A DNA stretch of 64,000 nucleotides from Balneolia bacterium (GTDB lineage Bacteria; Bacteroidota; Rhodothermia; Balneolales; Cyclonatronaceae): positions 1-64,000 of the forward strand of contig JAIUMA010000014.1 of NCBI GenBank assembly GCA_022565795.1, written 5' to 3'. Position numbers and translations under genes: made by a program. Positions 36,455 to 45,849 of the stretch are shown piece after piece (positions within the stretch are counted from its first letter, which is position 1; every line of letters starts with the position of its first letter). The notes beneath the pieces were generated by a model. That model worked only from the letters and a program-made list of their open reading frames with translations, was not told where the DNA came from and made no database searches.

Positions 36455-36838
36455 ATGCTTCAGATTTTCAAATTCTTCTTTTATGTATGCGGCGCAATGC
36501 TCATCATGTTTTTTCTTGGGGCATTTAATTCCGAAATGGCCGTATTTCAGCGGTTTGTGACCATCTTTTTATGTGCCGGTTATATGATGATTCCCTACGC
36601 GCTGCATTCCCATGAAAGCACAAGGCCATTCATTGAAGACACCCGTAACTCATTTATCCTGAGCCTCGGCGGATTGTTTTTTGTTTACGTTCTGTCTAAA
36701 GAAGCTGCAAACGGTTTATTCTCAATAGAGTTTGGTCTGGCGTTTGTTGCCAGCGCGGCTGTACTTTTAATGTGCGTATCTATAATAAGACAGGGAATTA
36801 AAAAGCAATTGAAGAATGGCGCTGCTGCGGAAGCCTGA
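36455..36838 (+). CDS. Small hypothetical membrane protein
   Basis: This 127-residue protein has four hydrophobic stretches (near residues 5-22, 32-48, 66-82 and 90-110) and a basic C-terminal tail (IRQGIKKQLK). A polar loop with HSHESTRPFIEDTRN lies between the second and third spans. I recognise no family. It sits alone between two terminators, so it has its own transcript. Confidence 0.65.
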   Translation: MLQIFKFFFYVCGAMLIMFFLGAFNSEMAVFQRFVTIFLCAGYMMIPYALHSHESTRPFIEDTRNSFILSLGGLFFVYVLSKEAANGLFSIEFGLAFVASAAVLLMCVSIIRQGIKKQLKNGAAAEA

Positions 36839-36864
36839 TTAGCTTTAACGTAACTTTTAAAAAC

Positions 36865-36906
36865 AAAAAAAGCCCTGAGAATCTTTCGACACTCAGGGCT
36901 TTTTTT
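36865..36906. terminator. Bidirectional terminator before tRNA-Val
   Basis: AAGCCCTGAG (36870-36879) and CTCAGGGCTT (36892-36901) form a perfect 10-bp stem with a 12-base loop. It is flanked by A-run and T-run, so it can end transcription from the small membrane protein gene (plus) and from the tRNA (minus). Confidence 0.9.
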
Positions 36907-36922
36907 ATAATCTAACCGGATG

Positions 36923-36996
36923 TGGGTGATGGCGGATTCGAACCGCCGACCTCCACGATGTCAACGTGGCGCTCTAACCAACTGAGCTAACCACCC
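36923..36996 (-). tRNA. tRNA-Val (anticodon GAC)
   Basis: On the minus strand the 74 bases fold into a full cloverleaf. The acceptor is GGGTGGT with ATCACCC, the D arm GCTC-AGTTGGTTA-GAGC, the anticodon stem CCACG/CGTGG with loop TTGACAT, and the T arm GGCGG-TTCGAAT-CCGCC. Positions 34-36 are GAC, reading valine codons GUC and GUU. CCA is not encoded. A terminator lies 17 bases downstream. Confidence 0.95.
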
Positions 36997-37041
36997 GTTT
37001 TGTTTTGCGAACGGCAAATATACAACCAAATTGATGCTCCA

Positions 37042-38277
37042 TCAAGACGCGTTCTGCTGGTCGATAAAATAATTGAGGCGTGCGCTCATAAGCACCGCAT
37101 CGGGAACAGCGATAATAATTGGATTGACGCGGTTTTTGATGCTCAGGTGCAGCGTATCATCTTCCAGGGAACAAACAATATCAAGCACATGGCTCAGCCT
37201 GATGTTTCGAACGTTTTCGCCGGCAATGTAGATCTGCTTGTTCGTTAAATAAAGCTCGCCTTCCAGCTCTGTTTCGTATCCATAGGTTTTGTATCTGACA
37301 TTGTTGCGCTGATGGGTATCCATAATCTTACGCTTCAGAAGCCGGGCCGGAGTTTGATAATAGCAGGTTTCGCCTCTGGTGAGATTAACCGGACACTCAA
37401 TTTCACTTCCTGGGTCATCAAGCACTTTGCCAAGCTTTGAAAGTTTCTCAATTTGCTGCAGCTGTTTTTCGAGGGATGATTCGGGCAGTTCAAGCTCTTG
37501 GATCTTTGCTTCGAGCAGCTGTTTCTCATCATCACTTATGGTGTGGTCTTCAAGACAGGCATCGAGAAGTTCATCAAAAGCACGAACCTTCAGGGTAATG
37601 ATGGTGTCCTCATCAAGCGATGTTTTCTCAAGCACGCTCCTTAAATCATTAACGCCGAATTCGGGCGTGGAATCCATGTAGAGTGTGATTGCGGCTTCTG
37701 CAATCAACTCATCCCGCTTTGGTTTCCATGGAGCAGGTATATCGCTTTCGAGAAGGGCATAAAAAGCTTCAGCCAGTGAATCAGAATCCGGAATAGATTC
37801 AAGCACTGACTCCGTTTGCTGCAACGAGCGTTTAGCCGACTGCTTTCTACTGCTGATTGTGATAAGCCCGGCCACATAAACGGCAATTCCTATCCCGATT
37901 ATCCATAGTTCGAAGACCAATATTCCAACCGCGGCCAAAACCGAAGCGCCCGCATTGAAATAGGTTTTGAGCTGACGATCGAGTGGTTTCTCCGGCTTTT
38001 CTTCTGCTGCAGCAGACTGAACAGGAGTGAAGGTTTGACCGGTATCAGCGAACAGTTCAACAGCATCTGCTTTTCCGGCTGACTTTCCCCGCCCTTTCTT
38101 TTTACTGCCTATACGTTCGCGGTAGTAAAGGCCGTGCCGACCGCCTGCCACATACGCTCCGTTTTTATTGAGGCCGATACGTGCACCCGTGATTCCGGCA
38201 GACAAACCAACCCCGCCTTTAGAAAAATTGAATCGTACGGGGCCTGAACTCAGGCTTTTGCGAATAAAAAACGACAT
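37042..38277 (-). CDS. DUF4236 protein with membrane span and C-terminal PH-like domain
   Basis: The 411-residue protein begins with a DUF4236 domain (MSFFIRKSLSSGPVRFNFSK, then GVGLSAGITGARIGLNKNGAYVAGG, residues 1-50). A polar linker precedes two hydrophobic stretches near 110-145. A helical, acidic middle (150-300) follows. The last 90 residues, starting near NLTRGETCYYQ, look like a small beta domain of the PH/GRAM type that reads a phospholipid or partner protein (YLTNKQIYIAGENVRNIRL). The function is unknown. Fusion of DUF4236 with such a domain is unusual in my reading but not checked. Confidence 0.75.
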   Translation of the reverse strand: MSFFIRKSLSSGPVRFNFSKGGVGLSAGITGARIGLNKNGAYVAGGRHGLYYRERIGSKKKGRGKSAGKADAVELFADTGQTFTPVQSAAAEEKPEKPLDRQLKTYFNAGASVLAAVGILVFELWIIGIGIAVYVAGLITISSRKQSAKRSLQQTESVLESIPDSDSLAEAFYALLESDIPAPWKPKRDELIAEAAITLYMDSTPEFGVNDLRSVLEKTSLDEDTIITLKVRAFDELLDACLEDHTISDDEKQLLEAKIQELELPESSLEKQLQQIEKLSKLGKVLDDPGSEIECPVNLTRGETCYYQTPARLLKRKIMDTHQRNNVRYKTYGYETELEGELYLTNKQIYIAGENVRNIRLSHVLDIVCSLEDDTLHLSIKNRVNPIIIAVPDAVLMSARLNYFIDQQNAS

Positions 38278-38659
38278 GGTGAATTAGTTAAGCCGCTTTT
38301 GGAAATGAAGTAATCCAGCGGATTGAGTTGTTTCATATTGAGTGACTAAAATAATCAATTGGGCTTCAATATAAAGCCGGATGAAAGTTAATCTGTGACT
38401 TTCCGGATTCGCCCATTGTGCTGGAATTTGAAAGACCTTGGACTTTTGTCTTTTGTCTTTCCCCCATTCAACATTCAAAATTTCCACAAATACAGGACTT
38501 AGCATTTTGAAAAAATCACAAATTTAATCAAGTTATCATATTCGGTTAAGCAGGCTGAAGATTCGACTTTGTCCGGGAGCTACAAACCCGCTGTGCCTGC
38601 TATCAACCAGGGTAATTCGCGATTATTAATTCTCAATCATAACAAACATAGTTAATAAA
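38278..38659. other. Divergent intergenic region upstream of acs
   Basis: These 382 bases hold the promoters for the DUF4236 gene (leftward) and acs (rightward). They include T/C-rich simple sequence around 38442-38468 (CTTTTGTCTTTTGTCTTTCC) and no convincing gene, RNA or palindrome. Confidence 0.5.
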
Positions 38660-40576
38660 ATGGCAAAACAGACTAAGGCTCCGGCAGTCGATTCCGGACA
38701 GGAATTATATCACCCGTCTAAAGAAGTGGTGAAAAATGCCAATGTGAAGGACTACGAGAAAGTATACAAGCAGTCAATCGAAGACCCTGAAAAATTCTGG
38801 GCAGCAGAAGCCAAAAAGCTGGACTGGTTTAAAAAATGGACCAAAGTTTTCGACGATAGCGACCGTCCGTTTTTTAAGTGGTTTGTCGGCGGAAAAACGA
38901 ATATCGCACATAATGCTATCGACCGACATTTAAAAACATGGCGCCGCAACAAGCTTGCTATCATCTGGGAAGGCGAACCCGGTGATGTGCGGACCATGTC
39001 GTATCACGCGCTTAACCGTGAGGTTTCGAAAACGGCCAACGTGCTTAAAAGCATGGGCGTGCAGAAGGGGGAGATCGTAACCATTTACATGCCTCAGATT
39101 CCTGAGCTGGCCATTACGATGCTTGCCTGTGCAAAAATTGGTGCGGCCCATAGTGTTGTTTATGGCGGATTCAGCGTGGAGGCGCTGGCTGATCGCATTG
39201 CAAGCGCTAACTCCCGTGTGCTTGTAACGGCCGATGGAGGCTGGAGACGAGGGAAGGTTACTGATCTCAAGTCCATAGCAAATGAGGCCATGGATCGCTC
39301 ACCAACCATCGAGGTCTGTATCACTGTTAAGCGTACCGGGCACGAAGTTCATATGGAAAATGATCGCGACTTCTGGTATCACGATCTGATGGCGCTACCT
39401 ATCGCGAGCCCGAAGTGCGAAACCGAAGTGATGGATTCAGAAGACATGCTGTTCATCCTGTTTACATCAGGTACCACGGGCAAGCCTAAAGGTCTGGTCC
39501 ATACGCACGGCGGCTATTCCGTCTATACGGCAAGCACGCACCGGAACGTGTTTGATATAAAGGATGAGGACCGCTGGTGGTGTGCAGCCGATCCGGGCTG
39601 GATTACAGGACACAGCTATTTGGTGTACGCTCCGCTGATTAATGGTTCTACCATTATGATGTATGAAGGCGCCCCGAATCATCCGTACCCGAACCGCTGG
39701 TGGAACATGATTGAGAAATATGGAATTACGATTCTCTATACCTCACCGACGGCAATCCGTGGACTGATGCGGTTTGGTGATCAGTGGCCGAAGCGTCATG
39801 ATTTGTCGTCACTGCGACTACTCGGTTCGGTAGGAGAGCCGATAAACCCTGAAGCCTGGAAATGGTATCACAGCGTGATCGGCAACAATGAGTGTCCGAT
39901 TATGGATACCTGGTGGCAAACCGAGACAGGCGGATTTATGATAACTCCTCTTCCGGTAACGCCACTGAAACCGGGTTCAGCTACAAAGCCTTACTTTGGC
40001 GTTGAGGTTGCCGTAGTTGATGAGTCCGGTAAGGAGGTGAAAGCCGGAGAAGAAGGTAAACTGGTAATCAAAAACCCGACTCCGGGAATGGCACGCACTA
40101 TTTATGGAGATCCGGATCGCTACAAAGAAACCTACTGGAAAGAGTACGAAGCCAACGGCTGGTATAAGGCCGGCGATTCTGCCCGCATTGATGAAGATGG
40201 CTATATTTGGGTCATTGGCCGAATCGATGATGTGATAAAGGTGAGTGGCTATCGTCTCGGAACCGCCGAAGTCGAAAGCGCATTGGTGAGCTATCCCGAC
40301 GTAGCTGAAGCTGCTGCCATCGCCCTTCCGCATGAGCTTAAAGGTAATGCGATTCACGTTTACTGCATCCTTAAAGCAGGACTAAAGGGAGATTCGAAGC
40401 TTGCTAACGAAATCAAAAACCATGTAAGCAAAGAAATCGGACCGATTGCCAAGCCCGAAGAGGTTCACTTCCTGGAGTCACTGCCGAAAACCCGCAGCGG
40501 TAAAATTATGCGCAGGGTGCTGAAGGCCAGGGCTATGGGCGTGGATGAAGGAGACCTCTCAACACTCGAGGAATAG
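38660..40576 (+). CDS. acs: Acetyl-CoA synthetase (AMP-forming)
   Basis: This enzyme activates acetate through acetyl-AMP to acetyl-CoA. The 638-residue protein has the adenylate-forming P-loop FTSGTTGKPKGLVHTHGGY near 266, the acetate-pocket WWCAADPGWITGHSY near 306, DTWWQTETGG near 413, GRIDDVIKVSGYRLGTAEVES near 523, and the C-terminal PKTRSGKIMRR with the lysine (near 615) that is acetylated in relatives. Length and motifs are complete. It is likely monocistronic, with a terminator after its stop. Confidence 0.96.
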   Translation: MAKQTKAPAVDSGQELYHPSKEVVKNANVKDYEKVYKQSIEDPEKFWAAEAKKLDWFKKWTKVFDDSDRPFFKWFVGGKTNIAHNAIDRHLKTWRRNKLAIIWEGEPGDVRTMSYHALNREVSKTANVLKSMGVQKGEIVTIYMPQIPELAITMLACAKIGAAHSVVYGGFSVEALADRIASANSRVLVTADGGWRRGKVTDLKSIANEAMDRSPTIEVCITVKRTGHEVHMENDRDFWYHDLMALPIASPKCETEVMDSEDMLFILFTSGTTGKPKGLVHTHGGYSVYTASTHRNVFDIKDEDRWWCAADPGWITGHSYLVYAPLINGSTIMMYEGAPNHPYPNRWWNMIEKYGITILYTSPTAIRGLMRFGDQWPKRHDLSSLRLLGSVGEPINPEAWKWYHSVIGNNECPIMDTWWQTETGGFMITPLPVTPLKPGSATKPYFGVEVAVVDESGKEVKAGEEGKLVIKNPTPGMARTIYGDPDRYKETYWKEYEANGWYKAGDSARIDEDGYIWVIGRIDDVIKVSGYRLGTAEVESALVSYPDVAEAAAIALPHELKGNAIHVYCILKAGLKGDSKLANEIKNHVSKEIGPIAKPEEVHFLESLPKTRSGKIMRRVLKARAMGVDEGDLSTLEE

Positions 40577-40601
40577 ATTACTCTAAATATGTGAATTACT
40601 A

Positions 40602-40636
40602 AAAGGGGCTGCTGATCTACGGCAGTCCTTTTTTTA
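40602..40636 (+). terminator. Terminator after acs
   Basis: AAGG-CTGC pairs with GCAG-CCTT across a short loop with a small bulge, followed by TTTTTTT. It is 26 bases past the acs stop. Confidence 0.75.
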
Positions 40637-40769
40637 TTTCCGGCAGAAATTGGGAATGGTTGAGGAGTTTGTATTTTTAATACTCTTAAAAAGCCTTCTC
40701 AAACCGGAAACTGTTCGGGGAAACATTTGTAAACAAGACATCATTTAGTTCTGAATCAGCTATTCAACT

Positions 40770-41984
40770 ATGAAACTTTTTTCTGTATTAGCCACATCTG
40801 TAATCCTCCTGTTCGCTTTTTCTGATGCCCGTGCTCAGGCGCTTGAAATTCCTACGAGAGGATACGGTCTGGCGATCGGTAATTCGAGCGAGACCACCGG
40901 GATCCGGATTAATTTCAGGGATCGTGACCTGCGTCAGGTTAACGGAATCAACGCTACATTTTGGTTTCCGCGGGAGAGTGAATCTACCGTAACTGATGAC
41001 TTCACAGGAACCGTTAACGGATTGTCTTTAGGCCTTCCTCTTACTGGTGTTCGCAATATGCACGGACTGAGCATCGCCGGTGGAGTGCAGTTTATGAGCA
41101 ACAATATGTACGGCATACAGATTTCCGGCCTTGGATCATTCTCCAGCAGTTTCTATGGTATTGGTGTGAGCGGTCTGGGTCATGTTGCCGACAGCGGAGG
41201 CGGTATTATGATCGGCGGTCTGGGTTCGTTTACCGCCCGTAGCTTTACCGGAATCACACTTTCGGGGCTGGCATCCTTCAGCGGAGGAGATATAGACGGG
41301 ATTTCATTCGGCGGTCTGTTCAGTGGTGCTGCTGCTGATTTTGACGGAATAAATGTATCCGGCTTGATGGGGCTTGCCGGCGAAGATATGGCAGGCATTA
41401 ATCTGGGCGGTCTTGCCGCTATTACAGGCAGAACCGGAGGGGGGATTCAGCTTGCCGGTTTGGCCAGTATTTCAGGTGAAAGCTTCACCGGAATTTCAGG
41501 CGCCGGTCTTGTGAATATTGCCGGAGGAGGCATGCACGGTTTTGGCTTTTCTCCGGGAATAATGGTAAGTGGCGGAACAAGTTTCGGTATTTCAGCAGCT
41601 GGTTTATTACTTGTTTCAGAACGTAACCGTGGAGCAGCTTTCGGCGGTATCGGACTCGTTGGCGACCGTCTCACCGGTGTTAACCTGTCTGGTTTAACAA
41701 CTATTGGTGATACCGTAGGAGGAATCACCATAACCGGGGGCGGATTAATAGCCAACAGGCTCAACGGGGTTTCTACAGCTGGTCTGTTTAGCTACATAAG
41801 TGAAAATGGCTCTCAAACCGGGGTAGCGCTGAGTCCGGTCAACTGGAATGAAGGGCGACAGCAAGGTGTCACAATTGGTATTGTGAACTACGCCAGCAAC
41901 CTCCGGGGTCTTCAAATCGGGCTGCTTAACATTGCTGCGAATAAATCAGGATTCGGAAGAGTTCTACCCGTAATAAACTTTTGA
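40770..41984 (+). CDS. LA_2272-type surface repeat protein
   Basis: The 404-residue protein has a signal peptide (MKLFSVLATSVILLFAFSDARAQ). From about residue 90 to 390 it is built of about a dozen units of 22-26 residues with the pattern G-I-x-hydrophobic-S/G-G-L-x-x-hydrophobic-x-x-x-hydrophobic (for example GIGVSGLGHVADS, GIMIGGLGSFTAR and GITLSGLASFSGG). The regular glycine-leucine spacing suggests a right-handed beta-helix or beta-solenoid. I know similar repeats as the LA_2272 surface family in Leptospira and Bacteroidota. It is probably exported to the outer membrane or surface; ligand and role are unknown. Confidence 0.75.
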   Translation: MKLFSVLATSVILLFAFSDARAQALEIPTRGYGLAIGNSSETTGIRINFRDRDLRQVNGINATFWFPRESESTVTDDFTGTVNGLSLGLPLTGVRNMHGLSIAGGVQFMSNNMYGIQISGLGSFSSSFYGIGVSGLGHVADSGGGIMIGGLGSFTARSFTGITLSGLASFSGGDIDGISFGGLFSGAAADFDGINVSGLMGLAGEDMAGINLGGLAAITGRTGGGIQLAGLASISGESFTGISGAGLVNIAGGGMHGFGFSPGIMVSGGTSFGISAAGLLLVSERNRGAAFGGIGLVGDRLTGVNLSGLTTIGDTVGGITITGGGLIANRLNGVSTAGLFSYISENGSQTGVALSPVNWNEGRQQGVTIGIVNYASNLRGLQIGLLNIAANKSGFGRVLPVINF

Positions 41985-41993
41985 CAGACTGAT

Positions 41994-42725
41994 TTACTTA
42001 GCCTTCTCTTCAGGCTTTGTTTTCTTGTCGAACAGATGGATATCCGTATCTACAACCAGCGAACCATCCTTAGAGATCTCGTCTTCCCTCTGTTCGAAAT
42101 CCGGAGCCATATGCGACACTTTTTCCGTGATGAATGAGTTTACAATTTCAAGGGCTGGCTTGTTTTCACCTCCGTGCGGAATGATGATGTCAGCATATCG
42201 TTTGGATGGTTCAACAAACTCCAGGTGCATCGGTCTTACGAATTTCTCGTACTGATTTAACACGCTGTCTACGTTTCTTCCACGCTCGTGAATGTCACGC
42301 TTTAGGCGACGGAGAAGCCGAAGGTCATCATCGGTATCCACGAAAATTTTGATGTCCATCAGCTCACGAAGCTCTTTTTCATAAAAAATCAGAATTCCGT
42401 CAACCAGGATGATGGGCTGAGGGGTGTAGCTGCTGTATTCCTCAGATCGGACATGGTTCTTGAAGTCGTAAATCGGAACTTTCACACTGTAGCCGCTCAA
42501 TAACGCGTTAATGTGCCTGATCATAAGCTCAGTTTCCAGCGAAGCCGGATGATCGTAATTTTGTTTTACCCGTTCTTCAAACGGTATATGCTTGAGGTCA
42601 CGATAGTAGGCGTCGTGCTGAAGCAGTACAAGATTATCATTCCCCACGGAATTGATGATGTGGCTTACTACAGTCGTTTTTCCGGATCCGCTTCCTCCGG
42701 CTACCCCAATTACAAATGGCTTCAT
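41994..42725 (-). CDS. udk: Uridine kinase
   Basis: This kinase phosphorylates uridine and cytidine in pyrimidine salvage. The 243-residue protein has a P-loop GVAGGSGSGKTTVV (7-20), the base-binding QHDAYYRDL, NYDHPASLETELM, and the GILIFYEKELRELMDIKIFVDTDDDLRLLRRLKRD region with the lid. The last 40 residues are a charged extension beyond the E. coli length (213), rich in Lys, Glu and Asp. It converges on the repeat-protein gene with a 9-base gap and lies 26 bases after the amidase gene. Confidence 0.93.
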   Translation of the reverse strand: MKPFVIGVAGGSGSGKTTVVSHIINSVGNDNLVLLQHDAYYRDLKHIPFEERVKQNYDHPASLETELMIRHINALLSGYSVKVPIYDFKNHVRSEEYSSYTPQPIILVDGILIFYEKELRELMDIKIFVDTDDDLRLLRRLKRDIHERGRNVDSVLNQYEKFVRPMHLEFVEPSKRYADIIIPHGGENKPALEIVNSFITEKVSHMAPDFEQREDEISKDGSLVVDTDIHLFDKKTKPEEKAK

Positions 42726-42751
42726 CCTAAAATATGCTGAGTTTAAAAGTG

Positions 42752-44098
42752 CTAATCGTTGTTGTTTCTGTCTCTTGAGGCGCGCTCAAAACTTTCCTTG
42801 TAATCTCTGATTGCCCGGAAAATTGCAGAGGCGAGAATGCTTTGGCCATATTCACTCATCATAAAACGTTCTTCGGTTGGATTCGAAATAAATCCAAGTT
42901 CAATGAGTACCCCGGGCATTGAAGCTTCCCATAATACCTGAAGACCCGCTTGTTTAACGCCACGGCTTCTGCGCTGAGCTCGCTGTGAAAACTGATGGTT
43001 TAACAGCTCTGCGAAATGCTGACTCATCGCCATGTTACCTGCGTTTTGAAGCTCGTATATCATGAGCTGCTGCTGTGTAAGTTCTTCGACCTCGTCGGCC
43101 TCCTGCTCGAAACGAACAACGCTATTCTCACGCCTCATTACCTCAAGCGCAGAGGCAGAACGCCCCTGACCGAGAAAGTAGAACTCCGCGCCGTTTGCCT
43201 GACGTCCGGTGTGGGCGTTTGTATGGATGGAGACGAAAAGATTCCCGTTTTTTCGGTTTGCAATCCGGCCGCGCTCAGCAAGTCCAATAAACGTGTCGTC
43301 TGTTCTGGTAAATTCCACCCGAAGCTCAGGCAGGTACTGGTTTATGTATTCGCCCACCTTTTTTGTTACGGCCAAGGCAATGTCTTTTTCATAATTTCCG
43401 GCAGCACCGATGGAACCGGGGTCCTGTCCGCCGTGTCCGGCATCCAGAATGATGGTATCGAAGGTTATGGCCGAACGGTTTATTTCCGCAGGAGTAAGTG
43501 GACCGCTTTCGGGCCAAAAGTCATCGTTATCAACGGCAAGCAATTCTTCAAGTTCACTGTCTGAAAGGGTGGTATCGGCCTCAATGAACTCATCACCCGC
43601 AGCCGCAATATTGCCGTTCCACATCACCGGTTCCACGCCGTCGGTGAGTACATTAATTTCACGACTTGAAACTTCAGTAAGTCCAATCAGTACGTGCCTG
43701 CGGTTCTGATCAAGATAGGCCTGAGCACGATAGGAGGTCTCCGGGTTCAGAGTGATGTCAACTCCGAGCCCGTTATATAAATTTGTGCGTTCGAGCGCTG
43801 TTATAGGACCATGATAGGCTATTTGTTCGGTTTCGTGCACAATGCCCCGATTGTAAAAAGCAATCTGAATAAGCTCCGCTGAAGACTGCACCACTTTGAA
43901 TGAGTCCGGAGCGGCAGTAAAGTGGAAGCGAAGTACATACCCGAGGCCGTCTGAGCGCGTAGCTGTAGAAATTCGCTCAAGAGTAACGTCATTATTCAGC
44001 GAAGACTCAGCTGATGCTGAGCCTGGAAAGGACAAAAGACCAATCAAAAAAGATACGACAATACAAAAGCTGAAAAAGAGTACAGTATGTTTCCGCAC
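42752..44098 (-). CDS. N-acetylmuramoyl-L-alanine amidase with AMIN-like domain
   Basis: This is an AmiA/B/C-type cell wall amidase that cuts the peptide from muramic acid. The 448-residue protein has a signal peptide (MRKHTVLFFSFCIVVSFLIG...), an AMIN-like beta domain at about 40-150, and an amidase_3 catalytic domain from about residue 215. Zinc residues are in ILDAGHGGQDPGSIG, NYEKDIAL (Glu) and SIHTNAH; the late GVLIELGFISNPTEE contains the catalytic glutamate. It acts in the periplasm, probably in cell separation. It precedes udk. Confidence 0.9.
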   Translation of the reverse strand: MRKHTVLFFSFCIVVSFLIGLLSFPGSASAESSLNNDVTLERISTATRSDGLGYVLRFHFTAAPDSFKVVQSSAELIQIAFYNRGIVHETEQIAYHGPITALERTNLYNGLGVDITLNPETSYRAQAYLDQNRRHVLIGLTEVSSREINVLTDGVEPVMWNGNIAAAGDEFIEADTTLSDSELEELLAVDNDDFWPESGPLTPAEINRSAITFDTIILDAGHGGQDPGSIGAAGNYEKDIALAVTKKVGEYINQYLPELRVEFTRTDDTFIGLAERGRIANRKNGNLFVSIHTNAHTGRQANGAEFYFLGQGRSASALEVMRRENSVVRFEQEADEVEELTQQQLMIYELQNAGNMAMSQHFAELLNHQFSQRAQRRSRGVKQAGLQVLWEASMPGVLIELGFISNPTEERFMMSEYGQSILASAIFRAIRDYKESFERASRDRNNND

Positions 44099-44348
44099 AG
44101 GTTTTTGGTTGGTTAATTGTGAAAAAAACGGACTTTCAGGACGGCTGTTCTGATAATCTCCTAAATTATTAAATAAACGGGTTAAATGTTAGTTTTGATA
44201 TATGCTGATGCGAATAGAAAATTATAGGTTACAAAACATCTGAAGCATGCCCGTTAAATTGATAAATGATTGTGTCGCTTAGCCGGAAAATTGGTAGATT
44301 AACCACATAATTCGACTGACCTGTACCAATAATTATTCGACAAAAATT

Positions 44349-45374
44349 ATGCTTGCAAGCCGATCCAAGGACCTTGTAACACTGGAAGAGTTTATCATAA
44401 AATCCCAGCAGAAGTTTCCGCAGGCTACCGGAGAGCTTTCACAACTGCTTCGCGATCTTGCGCTGGCCGGGAAAATTATCGCAGATGAAATCAACAAAAC
44501 GGTAGTTCGAAACGCTTCCAATCCTGAAGGAATTACCGAAGAGCCGTTAGAGCGCATGAACCGGCTCGAAGAATTTGCCGAAACGCAGCTAACCTTTGCG
44601 CTGAAACGATCCGGAATTGTCTGCTCGGTTATAACCGATGATGATGCCAGACCCAATACAGTAGATCCGGACGGGAAGTATATCGTAATTTTAGATCCGC
44701 TGGACGGTACGTTCAATGTTGAGATTAATGCCTCAATCGGGACAATCTTTTCAATTTACCGACGCTTTTCTGAACCGGGCACTATGCCCGATGAATCAGA
44801 GTCACTTCAGCCCGGGCTCAATCAGGTGGCCTCGGGGTACATACTTTATGGATCGAGCGTCATTTTGGTATTTACGACCAAAAATCTGGGCGTGAATCTT
44901 TTTACTCTTGATGAGTCGCTGGGAGAGTTTTTTCTGGCGATGCCGGATATCCGCGTGCCTGAGCAGGGCAAAACATTCAGCCTAAACACCAGCTACTTCA
45001 ACGGATGGGATGAAGGGGTGAAGCGTTATTATGCCAAGCTCCGCGGTGAGAACCTGGAAGACGGCAAGGAGGGAGGCTACAGCTACCGTTACATTGGTTC
45101 GTTCGTGGCCGACGTACATCGCACGCTTCTGGAGGGTGGTATCTTTTTGTTTCCCAAAAGCAGCTATTATCCAAACGGCAAGCTGAAGCTGATGTATCAG
45201 TGTAATCCGATTGCGCTTATTGTTGAGCAGGCCAGAGGAAGGGCATCAGCAATTGGAAAACGAATTCTGAACATCACACCGGAAGAGATACACCAGACAA
45301 CGCCCATCACACTTGGTTCGGTCAACAATGTACTGGACGCCGAGAAGAGCCTTAAGGAGTCGGTGAAGCAATAG
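44349..45374 (+). CDS. fbp: Fructose-1,6-bisphosphatase, class I
   Basis: This is a key enzyme of gluconeogenesis that hydrolyses fructose-1,6-bisphosphate. The 341-residue protein shows TLEEFIIKSQQKFPQATGELSQLLRDL at the start, the metal site ILDPLDGTFNVEINASIGTIFSIYR near 115-140, GYILYGSS, and the substrate-binding GGIFLFPKSSYYPNGKLKLMYQCNPIALIVEQARGRAS near 261-300. All class I landmarks are present. It is a lone plus-strand gene that converges on merC. Confidence 0.95.
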   Translation: MLASRSKDLVTLEEFIIKSQQKFPQATGELSQLLRDLALAGKIIADEINKTVVRNASNPEGITEEPLERMNRLEEFAETQLTFALKRSGIVCSVITDDDARPNTVDPDGKYIVILDPLDGTFNVEINASIGTIFSIYRRFSEPGTMPDESESLQPGLNQVASGYILYGSSVILVFTTKNLGVNLFTLDESLGEFFLAMPDIRVPEQGKTFSLNTSYFNGWDEGVKRYYAKLRGENLEDGKEGGYSYRYIGSFVADVHRTLLEGGIFLFPKSSYYPNGKLKLMYQCNPIALIVEQARGRASAIGKRILNITPEEIHQTTPITLGSVNNVLDAEKSLKESVKQ

Positions 45375-45402
45375 AGGTAAAGCTATCTTCAGCCGATTAG
45401 TC

Positions 45403-45831
45403 TCAATGGTGGTGATGTGGATTCTTGCACACGTGCGTATGCTTGTTGTTTTTGTATATCACCCAAGCTAATCCAATTGCGCCTAATGTGATCAGGAAAA
45501 TTTCCGCCAGATGCTCCATTGAAGCAAAGTTGGCTGAAACCATGTCGTGGCTGTGCGTGAATGCAAACTGACCGACGAGCATTAGAATCAGGCTTCCCAA
45601 ATAAATGTAGAGATAGCGCATGTTCTTGTGCTTGCGCCAGGTTGGAAGAAACCCAATTGCGCTTAGCGGTATGATTGAAAGAACCAAAATGGTCTCAAAC
45701 GTACTGCTAAAAAACTGAGCAAGAGCCGGGAGCAGCAAAATAATAATAGGAAAACTCAGGCAGTGGATGATACATGCTGACGACAGCACTATGCTGAGTT
45801 TAGAAAAAATACCGGGATGTGAAATATGCAT
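45403..45831 (-). CDS. MerC-domain membrane protein with His-rich tail
   Basis: The 142-residue protein has four hydrophobic segments and the MerC-like N-terminal stretch SSACIIHCLSFPIIILLLPAL, with a CxxxC pair in the first span. The C-terminus is KNNKHTHVCKNPHHHH, a clear metal-binding tail. MerC proteins are known as mercuric ion importers, but no mer reductase or MerR gene is near. It lies 18 bases after a Fur/Zur-type regulator, and a double palindrome lies upstream of both. I infer that it handles zinc or another nutrient metal rather than mercury. Confidence 0.75.
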   Translation of the reverse strand: MHISHPGIFSKLSIVLSSACIIHCLSFPIIILLLPALAQFFSSTFETILVLSIIPLSAIGFLPTWRKHKNMRYLYIYLGSLILMLVGQFAFTHSHDMVSANFASMEHLAEIFLITLGAIGLAWVIYKNNKHTHVCKNPHHHH

Positions 45832-45849
45832 AACTAATAAATACTGCAG

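Noticed and set aside
38284-38505. 73-codon minus-strand frame before the DUF4236 gene
   Set aside because: Composition is that of A+T-rich intergenic DNA with simple sequence; no family and no neighbour link.
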